Assembly (NCBI GenBank): GCA_000648925.1
Contig: JFHF01000006.1
Span: forward strand, 124,001 to 188,000
DNA from: Caballeronia jiangsuensis
GTDB lineage: Bacteria > Pseudomonadota > Gammaproteobacteria > Burkholderiales > Burkholderiaceae
Length of the DNA: 64,000 nt
Reading direction: 5' to 3'
Shown here: piece after piece, positions 1 to 8,416 of the stretch
How the letters are laid out: each line of letters starts with the position of its first letter
How positions within the stretch are numbered: the stretch's first letter is position 1
Notes under the pieces: model-generated
Databases searched by the model: none
Told to the model about the DNA's origin: nothing
What the model saw: the letters and a program-made list of their open reading frames with translations, nothing else
Translations under genes and position numbers: made by a program

Positions 1-760
1 TGCCGTAGCAACGCGCGAGCGCCTCCTGACCGGACACGCGCAGATTCAGCATATCGCTCAGCTTGGCGGTTTGCGTAATGCTGCCGAAGCGCCGGCGATA
101 GCCGATCAGCGCCTTGGGAATACGATAGATGCTGTTCGCGCGAAGATAAGTTGCGGGCACGAGCGCCATGTCCTCGTAGTTTCGTCCGACCGGAAACGGC
201 GCTTCGTCGAAGAGGTCGGTGCGATAGGTGCGCGCCCATGCGAACGTATGGAATCGATCCGCGAATTGCTTCAGCGCCGCGCGATCCATCGGATGGCCGC
301 CGCTCGTCGCGTCGTCGGCGATTTCGATTTCGTCGAGCTCGCGCCCGTTATCGTCGATGATCTTGACGTTGTATTCGACCACATCCCATTTGCGCTCGGC
401 GAGCACGGGAATGATCGCGTCGGTGAAGCCCTTCAGATAGATATCGTCGCCGTCCAGGAAGCCGACATACGGCGTGCGCACCGCCGCGAGGCCCGTATTG
501 CGCGCGGCGCTCAGGCCGCGGTTTTCCTGATGCAACAGTTCGACGTGCACGCCGCGATCGCGCTCCACGATGGCGCGCGCTGCCGCATAGGTCTCGTCGC
601 GAGAACCGTCATCGACCACGATGATTTTCATCGCGTCGATATGAGGTTGGGATAAGAGGGATTCGAGCGCTTCCTCGATATATCCCTCGATGTTATACGC
701 CGCCACGACGATGCTGAGCAGCGGACCGGTGTCTCGCAATGAGTCACTCTCAAACGGCAT
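1..760 (-). CDS. Family 2 glycosyltransferase (3' end cut by window edge)
   Basis: The minus-strand frame opens with ATG at 760 and runs off the left edge without a stop, giving 253 visible residues. Seen: an SIVVAAYN beta-strand start (residues 16-23), VDDGS (49-53), ENRGLSAARNTG (79-90) and the metal-binding DGDD (103-106). These are the nucleotide-sugar signatures of GT-A fold family 2 transferases. Such enzymes add sugars to capsule, exopolysaccharide or LPS; the acceptor cannot be told from this fragment. No transmembrane segment is visible in this part. The neighbours to the right are unrelated, so its operon probably lies to the left of the window. Confidence 0.9.
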   Translation of the reverse strand, partial: MPFESDSLRDTGPLLSIVVAAYNIEGYIEEALESLLSQPHIDAMKIIVVDDGSRDETYAAARAIVERDRGVHVELLHQENRGLSAARNTGLAAVRTPYVGFLDGDDIYLKGFTDAIIPVLAERKWDVVEYNVKIIDDNGRELDEIEIADDATSGGHPMDRAALKQFADRFHTFAWARTYRTDLFDEAPFPVGRNYEDMALVPATYLRANSIYRIPKALIGYRRRFGSITQTAKLSDMLNLRVSGQEALARCYG

Positions 761-1260
761 AGATGACGCTCTCCGTCGATGATTGGATTTCCGTGTGCCA
801 CGCGCGTGTATCGCGGCACGGTGAGACATGCAGTTGGTCTGAAGGCGACGCAAGGGACGCGTTGTTGTTGGAGCATGTCACGTCATATGGCGGGCCCCGG
901 ATGTCCCCGCCTGATGTGCATGTCGATGGAAAACACGTTAATAGAGCAGATCGGAGGGCTTACGTTCCCCGACGGTCTGCAAGTTGATCCTTCGGAAATA
1001 CTAGTAGAAAAACGAGGACGTGACGCCCGCGAATCTGGAATGCCATCTGGAATGGCTCGCAAACGTTATCGTCCGGACTCGTTGCATCGTCCTCCGTGCG
1101 CTTGGACACATGCGAAGTTCATTGAAAGTAAGGAAGCGTGACAAACCGTTTCAGGTTGCAAGCAACATTAGAAACATGAGTACATTTTTCTTCTTTCATG
1201 CCTAGCCGAAATCAGAGCAGAAAAAAGTTCATACCCGGATGCCGCGCTTCCCGATTCGCT
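761..1260. other. Intergenic region without recognisable gene
   Basis: This 500-base stretch upstream of the glycosyltransferase is more AT-rich than its surroundings between about 930 and 1210. Short open frames exist (for example 779-1141, plus strand), but they lack a ribosome binding site, a recognisable domain and Burkholderia-like codon bias. It probably holds the promoter of the glycosyltransferase. No RNA gene or repeat was seen. Confidence 0.5.
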
Positions 1261-1488
1261 TCAATGGTGTATGTAGAGCGATTGCCCCAGCGCTTGCGGC
1301 GAAGGCTGCGTCGTCCAGCCGCTTTGAACGCTGCCCTCCATGCCGGGTCCGTAATCTGAATTGGCCTTCTGCGACTGTTCGTTTTGCGCTTCGGCGTCGG
1401 CACGTCTGGCCGGCGCGGGCGTTTGTGCGTAGGAAAGCATCGGCACCATGACGGAGGCTGCGAGCAGCGCGACTGCGAGTTTCTTCAT
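1261..1488 (-). CDS. Small exported protein of unknown function (75 aa)
   Basis: The start at 1488 is chosen because AGGAGA lies 6 bases upstream and the protein then begins with a clean signal peptide: MKK, a hydrophobic stretch to about residue 18, then SYAQ. The mature part is about 53 residues, rich in Q, S, A and G, with no cysteine and no recognised domain. It follows the LacI-type regulator on the same strand after an 81-base gap, so it may be co-transcribed or have its own promoter. Small periplasmic proteins of this kind are common in Burkholderiaceae. No function is proposed. Confidence 0.65.
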   Translation of the reverse strand: MKKLAVALLAASVMVPMLSYAQTPAPARRADAEAQNEQSQKANSDYGPGMEGSVQSGWTTQPSPQALGQSLYIHH

Positions 1489-1569
1489 GATCATTCTCCT
1501 TGAACGAGTGGACCTCGATAAGGAGACTAGGCGCGAAGAATTAGCCGATCGTGAGTGCTTCGCCAACGC

Positions 1570-2622
1570 TCAGACATTCTCCGGCGTGTAGAGCTGCGCG
1601 GGCAGCGGATACTGGCTCGCTTGCGCGGCTTCGCCCGGCAGCGCCTGCAAACTCCGCAGCATCGCCTGAATGGCCGTTTCAGCGATACGCTGAAGCGGTG
1701 TGTCGATCACGAGGTCTATGACGCCTTCGACGAGCGCCTCGTATCGGTCGGGCATCAGATCACTGCACACGGTGACGATGCGTCGACCCGCGCCTTCCTC
1801 GCGCAGCGCGCGAATCACGCCGCCTACGCCGCCGCCGGGAATATAGAGGCCGGCGAGATCGGAATGGCGAGCGAGCATCGCGAGCGTTGCTTCATAGGCG
1901 AGTTGCTTGTCTTCGAGATTGATCTGGGTGTCGAGCACGCGCAATCCTGGCGCGTGCTCGCGCAAGTACGAGCGAAAGCTTATCTCGCAGCTTTCCTGGC
2001 CGAGATAGCGCGGCGTGCCGACGAATACGCCGACCGTGCCTTCGTCGCGGCGCGTGAGACGACTCACGGCCCACGCTGCGGTGCGCCCGCTCTTGCGCGG
2101 ATCGACGCCGATATAACCTGCACGCAACGGCGCGCTCAAATCCGACAATAACGTGACCGTCGGCTTTCCCTGTGCGTGAAGCGTTTCGACGGCAGCGGTC
2201 ACATGCGGATGATCCACCGCAACGACGCCGAGCGCCTGCGCCTGTTCGCCGAGCGAAAGCAGCGTGCGCGCAATCGACGCGGGATCCAGTTCATCCATGT
2301 ATTCGATGACGGCGGTGCAATGCTCGGGCTCGTGACGCGCGGCCGCGTCCGTCAGGATGCGCGCGAAGGTCTGATAGAAAGGATCGGCGCGCTTTTGCAG
2401 ACAAAAGCCCAGCGTGTATCGCTCATGACGTTCGCCGCGTTGCGCGCGCAGGCGATCGCGCATCAGTCCAGCGCCGTGATAGCCGATACGCTCGGCCGCT
2501 TCGATCACGCGCAAGGCCGTGCCTTCACGCACGCTGATGCGGCTGTTGAACACGCGATCGACGGTTGCGGGACTTACCCCGGCAGCTTCGGCCACTGACT
2601 GAAGAGTGGGACGCTTGCTCAT
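1570..2622 (-). CDS. LacI-family transcriptional regulator with sugar-binding domain
   Basis: A 350-residue protein starting at 2622 (MSKRPTLQ); the longer frame upstream adds 18 residues that the family lacks. The N-terminal helix-turn-helix spans residues 7-26 (SVAEAAGVSPATVDRVF) and is followed by a periplasmic-binding-protein-like effector domain to the C-terminus. The family binds operators as dimers and releases them on binding a sugar or related polyol. It is divergent from the MocD-like/MocE/SDR operon, with 146 bases between the two starts, and most likely controls it. The effector is unknown; a cyclitol or sugar fits the family. No convincing palindromic operator was found in the shared region. 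Confidence 0.88.
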   Translation of the reverse strand: MSKRPTLQSVAEAAGVSPATVDRVFNSRISVREGTALRVIEAAERIGYHGAGLMRDRLRAQRGERHERYTLGFCLQKRADPFYQTFARILTDAAARHEPEHCTAVIEYMDELDPASIARTLLSLGEQAQALGVVAVDHPHVTAAVETLHAQGKPTVTLLSDLSAPLRAGYIGVDPRKSGRTAAWAVSRLTRRDEGTVGVFVGTPRYLGQESCEISFRSYLREHAPGLRVLDTQINLEDKQLAYEATLAMLARHSDLAGLYIPGGGVGGVIRALREEGAGRRIVTVCSDLMPDRYEALVEGVIDLVIDTPLQRIAETAIQAMLRSLQALPGEAAQASQYPLPAQLYTPENV

Positions 2623-2768
2623 CGTTGATGTAAATGATGGATTTTCAGATCGCGCGATGATGCCTAAAGATAGCAAATGCGCGCGAAGATTGCACAGCCG
2701 ACGCTTCCGCTCCTATCATCGATCCAACAATGACGAATGATGTAATTCCAATCATCGGATGAGGTGAC

Positions 2769-3854
2769 ATGATGGAATCCGGGCAAGGGCATCGCGCAGG
2801 CGAGCAGGATAGCTATCGCGATTACCAGTTGATCGGCGGCGCGGGCGAGCGTGCGAAAGCCGCAGGTCTCGTCAATGCCGAGTGGTACAAGTGCGCGGTG
2901 CCGCGCCCTCTCATGAAGAGCCTGATGCAGCGCGGGGACGCACGCGCCATCCGCGACACGCTGCTCTGGTATGCGGCGATCATCGCGAGCGGCGTACTTG
3001 CATGGTTCGCGTGGCAGGCGCATTCACTCTGGGCGATTCCGGCATTCCTTCTCTACGGTGCGCTGTACTGCGGTCCCGCGGATTCGCGCTGGCACGAGAG
3101 CGGTCACGGCACTGCATTCAAGACAGCGTGGATGAACAAGGCGCTCTATCAGGTCGCGTCGTTTCAGGTGTTTCGCCGGCCGACGATATGGCGCTGGAGC
3201 CACGCGCGGCATCACACGGATACGCTCGTCGTTGGGCGGGATCGCGAGATCGCGGTGCCGTTGCCCACGGACTGGCCGAGCCTCGCGCTGAACGTGTTCG
3301 CGCTGAAGCACGCCGCGGCTGAAGTGCCGAAGATCATCTCGTCTGCGTTCGGCAATATCGGTGAAGAGGAAAAGACCTACGTGCCGGAGTCGGAATGGCC
3401 GAAGGTGATTCTGGAGGCGCGCATCACGCTCGCGATCTATGCCGTGGTGATCGGCGCGTGCCTTGTTTTCCATTCGATCCTGCCGCTGCTCTATATCGGC
3501 TTGCCGAGCCTCTATGGCGCGTGGCTCTATCTCTTCTTCGGCCTCACGCAGCATGCGGGGATGCCCGAGAACGTGCTCGATCATCGCAAGAATTGCCGCA
3601 CCGTGATGATGAATCCCGTGTTCCGGTTTCTCTATCTGAACATGAACTATCACGTCGAACATCACATGTTTCCCATGGTGCCTTATCACGCGCTGCCGCG
3701 ATTGCACGAAGCGGTGAAGGACGACATGCCGCCGCCCTATACGAGCACGATCGCGGCCTATGCGGAGATCATTCCGGCGCTCGCACGGCAAAGACGCGAC
3801 CCGTCGTATCACGTCGAGCGGCCCATGCCCGCCTCGACCGCAACCCAGGCTTGA
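2769..3854 (+). CDS. mocD: MocD-like membrane di-iron oxygenase (fatty acid desaturase superfamily)
   Basis: A 361-residue integral membrane protein with the histidine boxes of the desaturase/hydroxylase superfamily: HESGH (109-113), HARHH (145-149) and HVEHH (295-299), plus QHAG at 261. Hydrophobic segments lie around 65-100 and 222-258. GAGGTG just upstream supports either of the first two ATGs. The gene directly precedes a MocE-type ferredoxin. That pairing is known from rhizobial rhizopine catabolism, where mocD and mocE take part in O-demethylation of 3-O-methyl-scyllo-inosamine. By analogy this protein may hydroxylate or O-demethylate a small polar substrate using electrons from the ferredoxin. 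The substrate is inferred, not shown; a lipid desaturase role is the alternative. Confidence 0.8.
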   Translation: MMESGQGHRAGEQDSYRDYQLIGGAGERAKAAGLVNAEWYKCAVPRPLMKSLMQRGDARAIRDTLLWYAAIIASGVLAWFAWQAHSLWAIPAFLLYGALYCGPADSRWHESGHGTAFKTAWMNKALYQVASFQVFRRPTIWRWSHARHHTDTLVVGRDREIAVPLPTDWPSLALNVFALKHAAAEVPKIISSAFGNIGEEEKTYVPESEWPKVILEARITLAIYAVVIGACLVFHSILPLLYIGLPSLYGAWLYLFFGLTQHAGMPENVLDHRKNCRTVMMNPVFRFLYLNMNYHVEHHMFPMVPYHALPRLHEAVKDDMPPPYTSTIAAYAEIIPALARQRRDPSYHVERPMPASTATQA

Positions 3855-3893
3855 ACCGGCATAACGACATCGAGAGAAAGGAGACGAACCGCC

Positions 3894-4202
3894 ATGACGC
3901 AATGGATCGATGCAGCCCTGATGGACGATATCGAAGACGAAGACGTGATGCGCTTCGATCACGATGGCCGCACTTTCGCGATCTATCGCGTGAACGACGA
4001 GGTGTATGCGAGCGATGGCCTATGCACGCACGAGCACGTCCATCTGAGCGACGGGTTCGTGATGGACCATGTCATCGAATGTCCGAAGCACAACGGACGT
4101 TTCGATATCCGCGACGGCCGGCCGCTATGCGCGCCCGTTTGCGAAAAGCTGCGGACGTATCCCGCGAAAGTGGAGGGCGGGCGCATCTTCATCGAGATCT
4201 GA
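3894..4202 (+). CDS. mocE: MocE-type Rieske 2Fe-2S ferredoxin
   Basis: A 102-residue soluble ferredoxin with the Rieske ligand pairs C44-x-H46 (CTHEH) and C63-x2-H66 (CPKHNGRF). No transmembrane segment or signal peptide is present. Its length and the sequence around both motifs resemble the MocE ferredoxin family. It lies 39 bases after the MocD-like oxygenase and should pass electrons to it. No ferredoxin reductase gene (mocF equivalent) is found nearby, so the reductase must come from elsewhere. Confidence 0.9.
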   Translation: MTQWIDAALMDDIEDEDVMRFDHDGRTFAIYRVNDEVYASDGLCTHEHVHLSDGFVMDHVIECPKHNGRFDIRDGRPLCAPVCEKLRTYPAKVEGGRIFIEI

Positions 4203-4244
4203 CGTCGTGATCTGGCAAGCACGCGGATCATCATACGGAGAACA

Positions 4245-5057
4245 ATGATGACTCAGTTCGAAGGCAAGGTTGCGGTCATCACCGGTGGCGCGCAAGGTCT
4301 GGGCGCGGCCGTGGCGGCGCTCTTCGCGGAGCGCGGCGCACAGGGCATCGTGATTTGCGCGCGTTCGAAGGACAAAGGCGAAAACAAAGCGCGCGAGCTT
4401 GCCGAAGCGAGCGGGGCGCAAGTGCGCTTCGTCGCGGCGGATCTCGCGCGCGTGGACGATTGCCGCGCGGTCATCGCCGCCGCCGACGAGCAATTCGGCC
4501 GCATCGACGTGCTGGTCAATGCGGCGGCAACGACGGATCGCGGCACGATCCTCGATACCGATCCCGAGCTCTTCGATCGCATGTTCGCGACGAACGTGCG
4601 CGCGCCGTTCTTTCTGATGCAGGACACCATCCGCATCATGAAGCGCGAAGGAACGGAGGGCGCGATCGTCAATATCTGCTCGATGTCGGCGATGGCGGGA
4701 CAGCCGTTCATCGCTGCATATTGCGCATCGAAAGGCGCGCTCGCCACGCTCACGCAGAACACGGCTTATGCGCTGCTGAGCAATCGCATTCGCGTGAACG
4801 GGCTGAATCTCGGCTGGATGGCGAGCGAGGGCGAGGACCGCATTCAGCGCACGCATCATGGCGCGGACGACGACTGGCTCGAACGCGCCGCGGCCGCGCA
4901 GCCCTTCGGACGCTTGATCAACACGAACGAAGCGGCACGCGCGGTCGCTTATCTCGCGAGCGCTGAGTCAGGGCTCATGACGGGATCGATGATCAACTTC
5001 GATCAATCGGTATGGGGCGCGTATGACGACGCGCCGCATCCTCTGGAACCGCTGTGA
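4245..5057 (+). CDS. Short-chain dehydrogenase/reductase of the MocD/E-like operon
   Basis: A classical SDR of 270 residues. The TGxxxGxG cofactor motif is at 13-20 (TGGAQGLG), NAAA at 92-95 in place of NNAG, and the catalytic set is N117, S146 or S148, Y159 and K163 (YCASK). It is the third gene of the operon, 42 bases after the ferredoxin, with GGAGAA before the start. It probably oxidises an alcohol on the product released by the oxygenase, for example a cyclitol or sugar hydroxyl; the substrate is not evident. The C-terminus is Pro-rich and slightly longer than in minimal SDRs. It ends 12 bases before the convergent chemoreceptor gene. Confidence 0.88.
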   Translation: MMTQFEGKVAVITGGAQGLGAAVAALFAERGAQGIVICARSKDKGENKARELAEASGAQVRFVAADLARVDDCRAVIAAADEQFGRIDVLVNAAATTDRGTILDTDPELFDRMFATNVRAPFFLMQDTIRIMKREGTEGAIVNICSMSAMAGQPFIAAYCASKGALATLTQNTAYALLSNRIRVNGLNLGWMASEGEDRIQRTHHGADDDWLERAAAAQPFGRLINTNEAARAVAYLASAESGLMTGSMINFDQSVWGAYDDAPHPLEPL

Positions 5058-5069
5058 ATAGTCGATGAC

Positions 5070-7025
5070 TCAAACGCGAAACATGCTGACAGCGCGTTCG
5101 AGACGCTCGGCCTGATCGCGCAGTTCGGCAGCGGAGTGCTCGGCTTCCCCCACGAGCGCCGCATTCTGCTGCGTCGCTTCGCCGATCAGCATGACCGCGC
5201 TGTTCACCTGCTCGATGCCCGACGCTTGCTCGCGCGACGCGACGCCGATTTCATCGACGATCGCATTCACGCGCGACACGCGCTCGACGATGCCGCCCAT
5301 CGTGCTGCTGGCATGCTCGGCGATCTTGTAGCCCTGCGAGACCTTCTGGGCCGATTCGGCGATCAGCGCTTCGATCTCTTTCACTGCGCCCGCGCTGCGT
5401 TGCGCGAGCGCGCGCACTTCCGATGCGACGACCGCGAAGCCCTTGCCATGCTCGCCCGCGCGCGCCGCTTCGACGGCTGCGTTCAACGCGAGGATGTTGG
5501 TCTGGAACGCAATGCCTTCGATGGTCGCGGTGATATCGGCGATACGGCGTGCCGATGCATCGATCTCGCTCATGGTCGCCACGACGCGTCCCACGGCGTC
5601 GCCACCCGCGCGCGCCGCCTCCGAAGCCGATGCGACGAGCGTGCCTGCCTGCGCGGTGTTGGCCGCGTTCTGCTGCACGGTGCTCGTGATCTGTTCCATG
5701 CTCGCGGCGGTTTCCTCGACGCTCGCCGCCTGCGTGGCGATGCGCGTCGCGATATCGCTGCTGCCCGACGCGATGCGCGCCGTGCCGTCGTTCATGTCCG
5801 CCGATGCGCTGCGCACTTGCGCGACGATACCCGCGAGCCCACGTGCAATGCCATCGATCGCACGCATCAGGCGGCCGATATCGTCCTCGCGCGTGCTGTC
5901 GACGCGCACGGTGAGATCGCCCGCGGCGATGCGTTCCGAGGCGCGCGTGACGTCGTCGATCGGACGGCCCACGAGCTTCGTGACCGCGAAGAGCAGCACG
6001 CCGACGAGCAGCCCGACAACGACGAGGCCGAGCATCAGAAAGCGATTGCGGCTCTCGTGCACATCCGCGAGCAGTTCGTCGCGATAGGCGATGCCGCCGA
6101 TCATCCATTGCCACTGCGGCACCGTCATGTAGACGATTTCCTTCGTGCCGCCATGCACGCGCGCATCCGCACCCGCGATATCGGCGCCTTCGAACGTGAG
6201 CTGGCCTTCGTGCGAATCGAGCATCTGCCTGAAGGGCGCGACGCGCTCGTCGGCCAGTTCGTTTTTCGAGCCGGGATGCACGAGCAGCTTGCCGCGATTC
6301 GCGCCATTCGATGCATCGACGACGAAGTGATAGCCGCTCGCACCGATCACGAGTTTCGCGATTCCGTCCTGCAGCGCGGCGAATTCGGAGGTCACGTCCA
6401 CGCCCACGAAGAGCGCGCCGATCACGCGGCCCGATGCATCGGTGACGGGCTTGTACTCGGTGATGTACTGTTTGCCGAAGAGCGTCGCGATGCCGATATA
6501 CGGCTTGCCCGCGATCATCGGCGCATACGCGGGGCCCTTGCGATCGAGCAGCGTGCCGATGGCGCGCGTGCCGTCCTGCTTCTTGAGCGACGTGGTCACG
6601 CGCACGAAATCATCGCCGGTGCGGGCGAAGATCGTCGCGATCGCGCCGCTTTCGTCGAGAAACGCATCGGGGATCGCGAAGTCGTTGTTCAGGGGCTTGT
6701 CGCCCGCGAGGAAGCTCGGTGTCGCTACGCCGCCGATATCCACGGTGCGCGTTTCGTCGAGCGTGAAAGTGGCGGGCAGGCGGTGCGCGAAGATCGTCAT
6801 GAAGCGCGTGACTTCCGCGCTCACGGCTTTGTCGTAGAGTCCGATCATCGTCGCGATCGAGCGATTCTCGCTTTCGACGCGTGCGAGCGCGTGCTCGTCG
6901 ACCTGTTCGCCCGCGCTTCGCGTGACGGCGATGGTGAAGAAGGCAACGACGACTGCCGTGAGCGCGCAGGCGAGCACGGCGAATTTGGTCCCGACGTTCA
7001 TGCGGGCCAGAGTATTACGAAACAT
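5070..7025 (-). CDS. Methyl-accepting chemotaxis protein with periplasmic Cache sensor
   Basis: A 651-residue transducer. A first membrane helix lies at about 14-36, followed by a roughly 280-residue periplasmic region containing a Cache-type sensor (for example the GRVIGALFVGVDVT segment), and a second helix at about 328-350. A HAMP linker follows with RPIDDVTRASERIAAGDL, then the long signalling coiled coil with the highly conserved hairpin tip (QTNILALNAAVEAARAGEHG). It binds a small periplasmic ligand and signals through CheW/CheA. The ligand is unknown; many Cache receptors sense organic acids or amino acids. The C-terminus ends in FRV without a CheR-tethering pentapeptide. It is convergent with the SDR gene. 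Confidence 0.93.
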   Translation of the reverse strand: MFRNTLARMNVGTKFAVLACALTAVVVAFFTIAVTRSAGEQVDEHALARVESENRSIATMIGLYDKAVSAEVTRFMTIFAHRLPATFTLDETRTVDIGGVATPSFLAGDKPLNNDFAIPDAFLDESGAIATIFARTGDDFVRVTTSLKKQDGTRAIGTLLDRKGPAYAPMIAGKPYIGIATLFGKQYITEYKPVTDASGRVIGALFVGVDVTSEFAALQDGIAKLVIGASGYHFVVDASNGANRGKLLVHPGSKNELADERVAPFRQMLDSHEGQLTFEGADIAGADARVHGGTKEIVYMTVPQWQWMIGGIAYRDELLADVHESRNRFLMLGLVVVGLLVGVLLFAVTKLVGRPIDDVTRASERIAAGDLTVRVDSTREDDIGRLMRAIDGIARGLAGIVAQVRSASADMNDGTARIASGSSDIATRIATQAASVEETAASMEQITSTVQQNAANTAQAGTLVASASEAARAGGDAVGRVVATMSEIDASARRIADITATIEGIAFQTNILALNAAVEAARAGEHGKGFAVVASEVRALAQRSAGAVKEIEALIAESAQKVSQGYKIAEHASSTMGGIVERVSRVNAIVDEIGVASREQASGIEQVNSAVMLIGEATQQNAALVGEAEHSAAELRDQAERLERAVSMFRV

Positions 7026-7109
7026 GGGGGAATGACTGGACGATAAGAGTTGTAACGCTCCTTATCGGCACATCCTTGCCAGGTCTTTAATTTTCCCTTG
7101 CGCCACGCG

Positions 7110-7982
7110 CTATCGGCGTTGCCTCATGGCGAGCGCGACGCCCGAGAGCGTGAGCGCCATCGCGATCGCCTCGCGCGCGCCGAGCGGCTCGCCAATCGTG
7201 AGCGCCGCCGCGACGATGCCCATGATCGGCACCAGCAGCATGCCGATGGAGGCGACCTCGGCGGGCAGGCGGCGCAACGTTGCGAACCATGCGAGATAGC
7301 ACACGGCCATCGGCACGAGGCTCATGTAGACGAGCACGGCCCAGCCGTCGAGCCCGAGCGCGGAAAACACCGGATGCTCGATATAGAGGCCGAGCACGAT
7401 CATCGGCGCACAGCCGATGCCGACTTGCCACGCGACGAGCGTGATGGGCGGGATGGGCATCGGCCCGTGCGTGATGACCGTGCCGAGCGCGAACAGCAGC
7501 GCGGCCGAAAGCGCGAACGCGATGCCGGCGAGCTTGCCGCCATCGAACGAAAGGCCGTGCGCGGACAGCAGCACGACCACACCCGCGAGTCCCAGCGCAA
7601 GGGCGCAGAAGCCCGCGACCGACGGCTTGCGCTTCGCGATGGGCCACGCGAGCAGCATCGCCCAGATCGGCATCGTGTAGACGAGCAGCGCGCCTTCACT
7701 GACCGATAGCCATTTCATCGAGAGCGTGGAGAAGCCCATCCACGCGAAGACATTGATCGCCGATGCGAGCAGCAGCCTCGGCACCAGCGCGCGCGGCACG
7801 CGCATGTTCTCGCCTGCCAGCCTTGCGATGACGCCGAGCAGCACGGCGGCCGCGATGCCGGCGATGCCGCGCGAGAAGAGCGGCGGCCACTCGCGCAGCA
7901 GGATTTTCATGGCGGGCCAGTTCAGCGCCCAGCCGGTGGCGGTGACGAGCAGATACAGGAGCCCCGTCAGTCGAGCAGGCAT
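7110..7982 (-). CDS. EamA/DMT-family metabolite exporter
   Basis: A 290-residue protein made almost entirely of about ten hydrophobic helices arranged as two EamA repeats. The first repeat ends near LALGLAGVVVLLSAHG; the second includes GIVAAALTIGEPLGAREAIAMALTL, whose GEP motif is typical of the family. Drug/metabolite transporters of this size export amino acids, bases or other small solutes. It stands alone between the chemoreceptor and the hexuronate module. No regulator is adjacent and the substrate cannot be predicted. Confidence 0.85.
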   Translation of the reverse strand: MPARLTGLLYLLVTATGWALNWPAMKILLREWPPLFSRGIAGIAAAVLLGVIARLAGENMRVPRALVPRLLLASAINVFAWMGFSTLSMKWLSVSEGALLVYTMPIWAMLLAWPIAKRKPSVAGFCALALGLAGVVVLLSAHGLSFDGGKLAGIAFALSAALLFALGTVITHGPMPIPPITLVAWQVGIGCAPMIVLGLYIEHPVFSALGLDGWAVLVYMSLVPMAVCYLAWFATLRRLPAEVASIGMLLVPIMGIVAAALTIGEPLGAREAIAMALTLSGVALAMRQRR

Positions 7983-8416
7983 GGAAGGCGTTTGTCGTTG
8001 TTGTCGATTGGGGTTCGATCATACAGGCGCATCGGCGGGGTTCGAAGGTGTTGGGGGCGGCATTTTGTATGCGTGAGACGGCATTCAAAACGCCAAAGTG
8101 CATGCGAAACGCCGAATGCAAGCTCGTCCGAAGCGGCAGGATGGAAAATTTATAGAAAACGATTAACTACGAGCGGCAATCAAATCTCTTGCAGTAATAA
8201 GGCGCGCAGGCCCTATACGTCTGCGTTACGGCCTGGATTAGGGCAAACACCAGGATAGTCAGTCGAGAGCAAACCCACTATCCTTCGAAAAACGTTTTCC
8301 AAAACCCAGGCTGGCTTGCGGCTTCACCACCCACGCAGGCCATCGCCACGGCGCTCGTCGCCGGTCACGCAACAAAGAACGCGGCACGACGAGCGCCGCC
8401 GCGTCCGGAGACTTTC
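7983..8416. other. Divergent intergenic region with LacI-type operator
   Basis: These 434 bases separate the EamA exporter and the ExuT-like transporter, which are divergently transcribed. They contain a GAAAACG half-site at 8155-8161 and the palindromic operator candidate at 8287-8300. No gene with a ribosome binding site was found. GGAGA at about 8408 serves the transporter start at 8417. Confidence 0.6.
8287..8300. promoter_or_regulatory. Candidate operator for the adjacent LacI-family regulator (site 1)
   Basis: GAAAAACGTTTTCC contains the 10-bp palindrome AAAACGTTTT (8289-8298). The same core recurs at 10905-10916 and, in degenerate form, at 10773-10784. It lies 117 bases before the ExuT-like transporter. 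The regulator encoded at 9776-10765 is the obvious binding candidate. Confidence 0.65.

Noticed and set aside
71-655. A 194-codon plus-strand frame at the left edge
   Set aside because: The minus strand of the same region encodes a clear family 2 glycosyltransferase with DDGS and DGDD motifs; the plus-strand product is low-complexity and unrecognisable.
779-1141. A 120-codon plus-strand frame in the left intergenic region
   Set aside because: There is no ribosome binding site, no recognisable domain, Cys/Arg-rich composition and overlap with several equally weak frames.
2623-2768. LacI-type operator between the regulator and the MocD-like gene
   Set aside because: Only GATG/CATC half-symmetry and scattered GATGTAA repeats were found; no clean palindrome with central CG, so no site is called.
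5136-7046. A 636-codon open frame on the plus strand opposite the chemoreceptor gene
   Set aside because: It is the antisense shadow of a fully recognisable chemoreceptor in very GC-rich DNA; its product is Arg/His/Asp-rich with no domain. Similar long antisense frames (for example 36646-38067 minus, 61652-59760 region, 21017-22720 minus) were rejected for the same reason.
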